From Alphaproteobacteria bacterium (GTDB lineage Bacteria; Pseudomonadota; Alphaproteobacteria; Rickettsiales; JABDBP01): a DNA stretch of 57,915 nt. A program made the translations under genes and the position numbers. Positions 51,228-57,915 of the stretch are shown one piece after another (the first letter of the stretch is position 1; the number at the start of each line of letters is the position of its first letter). Location: contig JABDBP010000008.1 in NCBI GenBank assembly GCA_013288565.1, positions 1 to 57,915 of the forward strand. Direction: 5' to 3'. The notes beneath the pieces are model-generated. The model ran no database searches. It was not told where the DNA came from and saw only the letters and a list, made by a program, of their open reading frames with translations.

Positions 51228-51503
51228 AATAACATCTCCTATAACAGAGATCTAAGGAGCAACCTCGAAGTTAAGATTGCCTCCTTTTTTCAAGTCACAT
51301 TTCTTTCGCGTGACCTATAATTTCCCTCGTGGGGGAAAACATAGGCCTCCCAACGAGAAGAAATATAACGGCTTTATTATCGCAAAAATTTGGACGAATA
51401 TAAAGGAGGGAAATATTAAATTTTTGTTACAGTCAAATAGCAAATAACCCCTTGAAAATCAAGGGGTTACAAACTTCAGACTATTAGAAAATTCAGCAGT
51501 GAA
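51228..51503. other. 276-bp gap with hairpin
   Basis: The gap between the small RHH-like gene and phasin contains an imperfect hairpin at 51314-51345 (CCTAT...TTTCCC-tcgtg-GGGGAAA...ATAGG) and the phasin terminator at 51445-51469. No gene is seen. Confidence 0.6.
51445..51469 (-). terminator. Terminator-like hairpin after phasin
   Basis: The perfect stem TAACCCCTTGA/TCAAGGGGTTA (51445-51455 with 51459-51469) with a 3-nt loop, 35 bp after the phasin stop; only a weak T run follows on the minus strand. Confidence 0.7.
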
Positions 51504-52175
51504 TTACGCAGCCATCGATTTTGTCAATCTTTCCGTGGCTGCAGCAACTTGTTGATTCACCGGCTCCGCAGCCTTGCCCAGTTCTACGAACAATTCGCTC
51601 AGGCGCAATGATTCATTGAAACAGGCATCGACGTTGTTCTTCAACAAAGTACTGTTCAAGTTCAAAAAATCACTCACCGTTTTGCAGGTCAGGAAATCCT
51701 CGAATGCTTTGAAATTATCAGTAACGACGTTATTGGTGTATTCGGAGATTTCCGAGGCGATGTTCTTGGCGATTTTGGAAGCGATGTTCGCGGATTCCAC
51801 TAGCGCCTCGAAATTTTCCTTACCGAGTTCCACTGCATTGCCAAGGCTTTTCGCTGCCGAATCGGCATGCTTTGCAAATTTTTCTACGCTTTCGCTTCCC
51901 ATCTCCAGCATTTTCTCATGTACTTTTTTTGCTTCTTCGATACCGGGGACGAACCCGTTTTCCAGGGCTTTACGACTGCCGGAAAACATTTCGCTGAGTG
52001 AGTGTGCATTAAATGGATTTGCTCCGAACGGGCTTTTTGCCCCGAACGGCTTTGCATATTGACCCCATGTTTTCGCCGCTGGCCACTCGGCTTTAGCCTG
52101 GCGCACTGTGCCTGCTGACGCTGGTCGTGCTTTCTTCATGCGAACTACTTTCGATTTTTTCTGAGCTTTAGCCAT
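51504..52175 (-). CDS. Phasin (PHB granule-associated protein)
   Basis: A 223-residue protein of the alphaproteobacterial phasin family. The basic, Ala/Pro/Lys-rich N-terminus (~1-60) precedes an amphipathic helical domain: GIEEAKKVHEKMLEMGSESV, EKFAKHADSAAKSLGNAVEL, GKENFEALVESANIASK, then FEDFLTCKTVSDFLNLNSTL and the conserved-type EPVNQQVAAATERL. It should coat polyhydroxybutyrate granules, implying PHB synthesis elsewhere in the genome. Monocistronic with its own terminator. Confidence 0.88.
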   Translation of the reverse strand: MAKAQKKSKVVRMKKARPASAGTVRQAKAEWPAAKTWGQYAKPFGAKSPFGANPFNAHSLSEMFSGSRKALENGFVPGIEEAKKVHEKMLEMGSESVEKFAKHADSAAKSLGNAVELGKENFEALVESANIASKIAKNIASEISEYTNNVVTDNFKAFEDFLTCKTVSDFLNLNSTLLKNNVDACFNESLRLSELFVELGKAAEPVNQQVAAATERLTKSMAA

Positions 52176-52277
52176 GCTTATCTCCCAAATAAATGAATCC
52201 TACAGGTTTGTATGGTATTATAACGCAGTCAAGTCAAGGTTGTTACGCCATGGGGTATAAAAAACCCATTATTAATT

Positions 52278-55109
52278 TTATGAGTATAACCATTCTCCCA
52301 CTCTGGCGAGATGCCGGTATGGATCGTGTTTCGCGCCTTTGTCCAGCCAGGGAGTTGAAGCATATGGCGTATCGGGATCGGAATATTGTTCGATAGTTTT
52401 CTTGAGTTGCTGGGTGGTTTGTTCAATATGTTTTGCAACATCCTTCACGCGATGAATGGTTATGCCCTCGTCGGAAAATAATTTCCAATATTCCAGTTCC
52501 TTTATCGTACAATCGGCTGCTTTTCTTCCGCCGAGTGCTATCATGAATTTATCGAACCCGCCGCTTTGAAAAATCAGGGCTTCCAAAAAAAGCTGCACTG
52601 CTAGACCTTTTTCGATTTCGCCTATTGCAGGCAGAGCGCCGGTTTTATAATCTACTATACAACCGCCGCTGTCCGCGATTTCGATGCGATCAGCCTTTGC
52701 GGTTAGGGTGAAATCGTCAAGAGTGATTTCCCCATTTATCTCAAAGAAAGATTTATTGGTGGTTTTTCTTCTGGCGATTTCGTTCCGCGCCACATTGCCG
52801 ATGATACTTGCAAATTTCGGCCACCAAAAATTATACGCTGCCTTGCCCGCTATCCGGGAAAAAGCCTGTTCTCCCGCAACTGTCAACTGCGCACGAATAT
52901 CCACGAAACCGGCATCCCGGTAATTCTGCCCGAATATTTCCATCGCTTTATGCACAATTTCACCAATCTCAGCCTTCTCTGGGTCCTGGTCAATTGCTGG
53001 CAGTGGCTTGAGTCGAAGGATGTGTGATGCGTAGATTCGGTATGGGTTGCGAAGCAGCCTTTCCACTGCCGTCACCGAAAGTTTCTTCGGCCGCGCATTA
53101 ATCGGGGGCTTCGGCGCTGGCGGTACCAGCTCGATTTTTTCTGAAGGTTCATACATCAATTCTGCCCATTTGCGCCATGGCTTCGCCGGCTGCAGGGCAT
53201 TTTCCATCTTCGCTGCTTTCAGTAGTGCATCCATGCGCAGCAGAAGATTTGACGGTATAGTAACCTCGCCGCCGATTCTCTCCGCCCGTGTCAGCAGGAC
53301 TTTTTTTGCCGCGATTAGGCTATAGAAATCATGGGCGGAAAGGCTTTTGTGCTTCTCCTCGGTGAAAAGCCCAAGCGCTTGCCGCATCGCCCGGCTCATC
53401 CATGGGTTATCAGAGGCGACCGGCCAGCTTCCTTCGTTTAAGCCCCCGATAATCACTAGGTCGAATTGTTGCAACCGTGCCTCCAGCATCCCCATAATGG
53501 AAATGCGCGGATGTTTTTCTGTTTCGGGGTAGTAGTATTCTGTTTGCAGGAATGCTTCAAACAGGCCGGGATACGAAACCATCGGGTCGATTTTCGTTCC
53601 GCTGGAAATCCGGATTAGTTTTTCCAGGAATTCCTTCAGATTCCTCCCGGTTGCACCCTGCCATAATTTTTCTGAAAGTTTCCCGGAAAAATCCATATGT
53701 GCCTGGAGCAGCGCCCCGAAATCCGCCTGTTTTCCGCGCAGCAGATTTAAAAACTTTTTACCTTTTTCCGCGATAGATAGAATCAACGCCGCCAATTCCA
53801 GTTCGTTTTTTTCTTCCAATAATTTTTGCAATGAATCGAGGTCATTATAATTCCTGATCCCGCGCAGCGCCGCCCGTTCCAGCTTTCCCGCCATGCCACA
53901 TTCAGCCAAAGGATTCTTCAAAAGTGCCAGCAGATGAACCGGCGAGAAACTCGCATCGGCAGCTTTGAGGCATTGGTGTAGAAAAACCGCATCCGGTAAT
54001 TCGAGTAGTCTTACGCCTGCCGTATCGAAGATACTGACATTCCATCTTTTCATAATGGCGGAAACCCGGCGCGCCAGATGCCGGTCGGTAGTGACGAGTG
54101 CGGCAGTGGCATCAGGTTCTTCCAGGATTTCCTTGAACCGCATGGCGATTACGGTCGCCTCTTCCTGCTGATTATGGCAATCGATACGCTCTATGCCGTC
54201 CACAGTGTTTTTTGCTATTTTCAGGGAAAGCCATTTATCAATTTCTACCCCCGGGCACATTATTTCGGAGGCGAATTTCAGCCGGCCTAGATCGGTTTTC
54301 GCATCAGTCCAATTCTTAATCTCGGAGCGCTCGGTTTTCATGGATTCGAGCAGGTTTTTTAGGCCTTGTTGTGGATGGGTTTCGTCGATATTTTTCCAAT
54401 ATTCCACGTCCGCTGCCAAATCCAGCCCTGGTAGGATGATATTGCCATTACTCAACAATGCGGCGGATTTTATCAAGCTTGCGGTGGCGGGGATGCTGCC
54501 GGTCGATCCGGCGATGATAACCGGAAATTCTGGGGGATTTTTTGTCCATGCCTGCGCCTGGCGCTCCAACAACAGATTGGTATATTCGGCAATATCTATC
54601 AGCCCTTTTTCCGCTAAAATCTCCGGCCATTTTTGCTCTAGGAGTGAAAAAAAATCGAGTGTCACCTGCCAATGATTCGCCAATTCCGCCGGGACTATCT
54701 CCCGCAATTTTTCCAACGGGATTTTCTCCCGTTGCATTTCATCTAGGAACCGCGCTAGGTGATCGGCGAGATAAGCCGAATGGTCGATAAACGAACCGGA
54801 AAAATCGTCAGGTGTTTCTTCTTTACTGCTCCGCCATTCAGTAATGATTTGCGTAAGTAAAAACTTACGCCGGATGGGCGAGATGGGTCTGAGGCCGGTA
54901 GTTTCCTGCGAGTCTAAAACCTCCTCATATTCTTCGCCAAGTGGGAGTATTTTTGGGTCTATCCCAAGAATTTCCCGCAACGATCGGCATGATCGCTTAT
55001 TCGGCAGAAATATGGTTACCTTGGAAAAATCTGGCCAGCGGATATGAATCCCTCGTGCCAGTTCCTTCAGGAATGGAACTCCGGCGGGGATGTGGAAGAT
55101 GTTTTGCAT
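52278..55109 (-). CDS. addB: AddB, nuclease/helicase-like subunit
   Basis: The second subunit of AddAB. At 943 residues it is near the family's usual ~1000. The N-terminus has the AddB-type VTIFLPNKRSCRSLREIL; the middle has SIMGMLEARLQQFDLVIIGG then LNEGSWPVASDNPWMSRAM; the C-terminal PD-(D/E)xK nuclease shows KLSVTAVERLLRNPYRIYA, GEIVHKAMEIF and the catalytic CIVDYKTGALPAIGEIEKGL with QLFLEALIF. The nuclease motif is intact, so this protein would supply the only nuclease of the complex, as AddA here lacks its own. It follows an unknown gene by 19 bp on the same strand. Confidence 0.93.
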   Translation of the reverse strand: MQNIFHIPAGVPFLKELARGIHIRWPDFSKVTIFLPNKRSCRSLREILGIDPKILPLGEEYEEVLDSQETTGLRPISPIRRKFLLTQIITEWRSSKEETPDDFSGSFIDHSAYLADHLARFLDEMQREKIPLEKLREIVPAELANHWQVTLDFFSLLEQKWPEILAEKGLIDIAEYTNLLLERQAQAWTKNPPEFPVIIAGSTGSIPATASLIKSAALLSNGNIILPGLDLAADVEYWKNIDETHPQQGLKNLLESMKTERSEIKNWTDAKTDLGRLKFASEIMCPGVEIDKWLSLKIAKNTVDGIERIDCHNQQEEATVIAMRFKEILEEPDATAALVTTDRHLARRVSAIMKRWNVSIFDTAGVRLLELPDAVFLHQCLKAADASFSPVHLLALLKNPLAECGMAGKLERAALRGIRNYNDLDSLQKLLEEKNELELAALILSIAEKGKKFLNLLRGKQADFGALLQAHMDFSGKLSEKLWQGATGRNLKEFLEKLIRISSGTKIDPMVSYPGLFEAFLQTEYYYPETEKHPRISIMGMLEARLQQFDLVIIGGLNEGSWPVASDNPWMSRAMRQALGLFTEEKHKSLSAHDFYSLIAAKKVLLTRAERIGGEVTIPSNLLLRMDALLKAAKMENALQPAKPWRKWAELMYEPSEKIELVPPAPKPPINARPKKLSVTAVERLLRNPYRIYASHILRLKPLPAIDQDPEKAEIGEIVHKAMEIFGQNYRDAGFVDIRAQLTVAGEQAFSRIAGKAAYNFWWPKFASIIGNVARNEIARRKTTNKSFFEINGEITLDDFTLTAKADRIEIADSGGCIVDYKTGALPAIGEIEKGLAVQLFLEALIFQSGGFDKFMIALGGRKAADCTIKELEYWKLFSDEGITIHRVKDVAKHIEQTTQQLKKTIEQYSDPDTPYASTPWLDKGAKHDPYRHLARVGEWLYS

Positions 55110-55128
55110 CTTCCATTTATAGCAGCCA

Positions 55129-56736
55129 TTATTTCCCGGGCAATCTTATAGCGCTAATGCCGTTTGTCTCCGGTATAACTGGACGGGTCATGTTCTGCCA
55201 GCGGTTAGCCATCGCTTCAGGATGGGTCAGCTTTATGCCTGATGTTTTGGCTTTTGCATATGCTAATGGCAATATTACATCTCGTATATTGCTAACAATA
55301 TTCGGCGCAGTACTCCCAGCTTTTTCCCAACCTCCTTGATTAACGGCAAGGCAAACACTTGCTAGGGATTCAGCCGCAACTACATTAAATATATTTGCAT
55401 TGAATTTTGGGTTACCTATAGTAACATGGGGAACAAGCTCAGCTATGTTTTTTAAATTATTAGTCTCCATAAATATTTTGATAGAAGAACTCTTTCTCAA
55501 TTCGTCAACATCAAGATTAGGGAGATCCTTTGTCAGACATAAAGAGAATTCCCGCATTTCTTTACTATCAGGCTTGAATGGTATGAAGCCAAATTCAGAA
55601 ATTACATCAAAGCCACGATGAAGTATCTCTTCGTTCCATATTGATTCTTTTGTCCTTGGTTCATCAATTTTCGCTACTACCATGTCATTTATTGTCGTGA
55701 AACAACCCTGTAACCTGCCTAAAGCTTGAGACACGGTTAATTCGCAGGGGGTAAAATCATTTTTCGGCAAAATCACCTTGTTCCGTGTAGGGATATACAC
55801 CGCTATTGAATTCATGTACTGCCCATACTCTGCTACGACTTTTCCGGCAGCATTCTTGCCGTAAAATATCACTATTAATTTTTCACTCTGCAATCCGAGA
55901 TCAAACAGCACTGCTATATCAGGATTGGCGCGTTTCGGCGCCTTCAGTAAATAATCAGATAAAGCTTCATTTTCAGGAGATATTTTAAACTGCCCTCCGT
56001 GCCTTTTTACATGTTCACGCGCTTCTGCAATAAGTCCACTGATATTTTCAATTCGTGCTTTTGCACCTTTTTTTATTGCAGCGATCATCTGGACTTTATC
56101 GCCATCAGAAAATGCCTGAGATCCGTCACCAGTTACTGCTATCCCTGAAAACCCTAGTTTTTCTAATTCCAATTTAATTTCCTGCCCAACAAAGAGTCTT
56201 AACTCCGCAGGTTCCGGTAAATCTAGCCTCTTTATCAGTGTTGCCGCGGTAAGATCAGTGCTAGACCTGCTTTTGACAAAATCAACAAATTCGACAACAG
56301 TATTAGTAGAGAATAACATAAGCGCTAAATTATTAAACATCCCTTTTTTTATCGCTTCTATTTCATCGGGAGGATTTATGGATACTACTCCGTCGCTTCT
56401 TGTAATTTCAAAAACCCCATCTTTAATGATATCTGCAAGTAGCCATAAGATTTTAGCCTTGGGAGCAACGGTTCCGTTAAGGTATTGCTGTAATATTGTT
56501 GCGCGATCTTCGGCCGTTTCCCTGGAATATTTGAGCGCTTTAACCAACCGTCCCTGAAACTGCCTACGATCAGCATAGCTACGAGCCGGATCAAATTCAT
56601 CAAATGGTATAGTCGCGATATTGCAGCGGCTATACCCAGGATTGGCGGTTATCATGCCGCTAGCTCTTAAATATATGACTTGGTCATCAAAATAAATGGA
56701 AGGTTGATGACTTTTAATTTTTCTCTGCTTGGGCAT
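55129..56736 (-). CDS. Large unknown protein upstream of addB
   Basis: I do not recognise this 535-residue soluble protein. The N-terminus is basic (MPKQRKIKSHQPSIYFDDQV); the middle has a helical region and then beta-rich stretches (NPDIAVLFDLGLQSEKLIVI; VAVYIPTRNKV-like IAVYIPTRNKVILPKND). The C-terminal third contains VPHVTIGNPKFNANIFNVVA. No membrane segment or known catalytic motif is visible. Its stop is 19 bp from the addB start, so both are probably on one message. A perfect CtrA-type box lies 49-63 bp before its start. A link to DNA repair is inference from position alone. Confidence 0.8.
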   Translation of the reverse strand: MPKQRKIKSHQPSIYFDDQVIYLRASGMITANPGYSRCNIATIPFDEFDPARSYADRRQFQGRLVKALKYSRETAEDRATILQQYLNGTVAPKAKILWLLADIIKDGVFEITRSDGVVSINPPDEIEAIKKGMFNNLALMLFSTNTVVEFVDFVKSRSSTDLTAATLIKRLDLPEPAELRLFVGQEIKLELEKLGFSGIAVTGDGSQAFSDGDKVQMIAAIKKGAKARIENISGLIAEAREHVKRHGGQFKISPENEALSDYLLKAPKRANPDIAVLFDLGLQSEKLIVIFYGKNAAGKVVAEYGQYMNSIAVYIPTRNKVILPKNDFTPCELTVSQALGRLQGCFTTINDMVVAKIDEPRTKESIWNEEILHRGFDVISEFGFIPFKPDSKEMREFSLCLTKDLPNLDVDELRKSSSIKIFMETNNLKNIAELVPHVTIGNPKFNANIFNVVAAESLASVCLAVNQGGWEKAGSTAPNIVSNIRDVILPLAYAKAKTSGIKLTHPEAMANRWQNMTRPVIPETNGISAIRLPGK

Positions 56737-56784
56737 AATTCACCTAAACTTGATATTCACCTATATTAATTTACATGATAAAGG

Positions 56785-56799
56785 TTAATAAAAGGTTAA
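56785..56799. promoter_or_regulatory. CtrA-type box TTAA-N7-TTAA
   Basis: TTAATAAAAGGTTAA followed by C, 49 bp upstream of the 56736 start. It has nearly the same distance to the start as the box before the response regulator (46 bp). Confidence 0.55.
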
Positions 56800-56815
56800 C
56801 AGTATAACTATTTGA

Positions 56816-57915
56816 TTATGCAGCCTTTTTCTTCCCTTCCAGAATTACCTTCAGATATTTCCCAGTCATGCTTTTTGCATTTTTTGCCACCGTTTCTGGC
56901 GCACCTTCGGCAATTATCAATCCCCCTTTATCCCCGCCACCGGGGCCTATATCAATTATCCAATCGGCAGTTTTTATCACATCCAGATTATGTTCAATGA
57001 CAACAACGGTATTCCCGACATCCACCAGTTTATGCAGAACTTTCAGCAGTTTTTTTACGTCATCGGAATGAAGTCCCGTTGTCGGTTCGTCCAATATATA
57101 CAGTGTTTTGCCGGTGGAGCGTTTGGATAATTCCTTCGCCAGTTTCACCCGCTGTGCCTCGCCGCCGGATAGAGTGGTAGCCGATTGGCCGAGATGGATG
57201 TAACCTAGGCCCACTTCTTCCAACGCATCGAGCTTTTCCTTGATCTGCGGGATTTTATCGAAGAATTTCGCCGCGGTTTCCACCGTCATGTCAAGCACTT
57301 CGGCGATCGATTTATCCTTGTACTTTATCTCGAGCGTTTCGCGGTTGTAGCGTGCGCCATGACAAACATCGCACTTTACATAAACGTCCGGCAGGAAATG
57401 CATTTCGATTTTGATCAGACCATCGCCCTCACAGGCTTCGCAGCGCCCACCCTTGACGTTGAATGAAAACCGCCCGGGCTTGTAGCCGCGCGCTTTTGCC
57501 TCCGGCATCATGGTGAATAGGTCGCGGATCGGCATGAATGCCCCGGTGTATGTTGCAGGATTCGAGCGTGGGGTGCGGCCGATGGGTGATTGATCGATCT
57601 CGATTATCTTGTCGATATATTCGAGGCCCAGAATGCCATCGTGCGCACCAGGAATTTCCCTACTGTGATTTAGTTTTCTTGATACGGCCTTATATAATGT
57701 TTCGATTATAAGGCTGGACTTACCGCCGCCGGAAACGCCGGTGACGGCGGTAAAGCAGCCCAACGGAATTTCGGCGCTGACGTTTTTCAAATTATTCGCC
57801 TTAGCGCCGGTAATTTTTATCTTCCAGGCTTTTTTTGCATCGCGCCTTTTGCCGGGAACCGCGATGAATTTCTCACCGCGCAAATATTCTGCCGTGATGC
57901 TGCCTTTCGCCTTCA
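56816..57915 (-). CDS. uvrA: UvrA excision nuclease subunit, C-terminal part
   Basis: An ABC-type ATPase that finds bulky DNA damage with UvrB. About 366 residues of the C-terminal half are visible, open to the right window edge. Second ATPase: P-loop [20 protein letters not shown], zinc finger CEACEGDG...CDVCHG with a 20-residue spacer, signature [15 protein letters not shown], Walker [13 protein letters not shown] and [18 protein letters not shown]. The C-terminus ends in EGKKKAA. The N-terminal half is outside the window. Confidence 0.97.
   Translation of the reverse strand, partial: KAKGSITAEYLRGEKFIAVPGKRRDAKKAWKIKITGAKANNLKNVSAEIPLGCFTAVTGVSGGGKSSLIIETLYKAVSRKLNHSREIPGAHDGILGLEYIDKIIEIDQSPIGRTPRSNPATYTGAFMPIRDLFTMMPEAKARGYKPGRFSFNVKGGRCEACEGDGLIKIEMHFLPDVYVKCDVCHGARYNRETLEIKYKDKSIAEVLDMTVETAAKFFDKIPQIKEKLDALEEVGLGYIHLGQSATTLSGGEAQRVKLAKELSKRSTGKTLYILDEPTTGLHSDDVKKLLKVLHKLVDVGNTVVVIEHNLDVIKTADWIIDIGPGGGDKGGLIIAEGAPETVAKNAKSMTGKYLKVILEGKKKAA

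Overview
The window is a chromosomal segment of an alphaproteobacterium. Supporting signs are the aroA-cmk-rpsA block, rpmF-plsX-fabH, mreBCD-mrdA-rodA, the AddAB type of recombination nuclease with trxA behind addA, a PHB phasin, an NDUFA9-like epimerase, and four perfect TTAA-N7-TTAA (CtrA-type) boxes in front of genes. I cannot name a genus. The genome is rich in small dispersed inverted repeats, several of which have run into the ends of genes.

Layout. 1-5.7 kb: start of transketolase (tkt, cut by the window edge), two unknown small genes, an Rrf2 regulator with cysK, a MoeB/ThiF-like enzyme overlapping a small secreted protein, and a HigBA toxin-antitoxin pair. 5.9-10.5 kb: a pseudopilin-like protein with a Gly/Ser minisatellite and a knottin-like cysteine-rich tail, then bamE, rpmF, plsX and fabH. 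10.5-21.6 kb: an 11,006-bp integrative element inserted at a tRNA-Thr gene. It is bounded by 74-bp direct repeats, has a P4-type integrase and a primase-helicase, and carries cargo: a TIR-like/TPR protein, a Sel1 protein with a divergent XRE regulator, two different PLD-fold proteins, small membrane and soluble proteins and a DUF4145 protein. 21.8-24 kb: a large unknown helical protein and a single-domain response regulator, both behind CtrA-type boxes. 24.2-31.3 kb (minus strand): histidine kinase, folC, aroA, an unknown gene, cmk and rpsA. 31.3-42.7 kb (plus): leuA, the rod-shape cluster mreBCD-mrdA-(inserted unknown gene)-rodA, htpG and a PAS-GGDEF cyclase. 42.7-57.9 kb: GIY-YIG protein, tRNA-Leu, NDUFA9-like gene, a short addA without its nuclease domain, trxA, sulfotransferase, an ECF sigma/anti-sigma/periplasmic sensor cassette, quinone oxidoreductase, phasin, addB, a second large unknown gene, and the C-terminal part of uvrA.

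The best candidates for new biology are: the tRNA-Thr element with its TIR-TPR protein and PLD/DUF4145 cargo; the pseudopilin carrying four cystine-knot-like modules; two families of dispersed inverted repeats that keep their architecture but change their stems (about 3.8 and 35.5 kb; and 9.4, 26.0, 32.9 and 34.1 kb); an AddA lacking its C-terminal nuclease and separated from addB; and a possible CtrA regulon that includes two uncharacterised proteins. All functions are read from sequence motifs and memory of families; no search was run.
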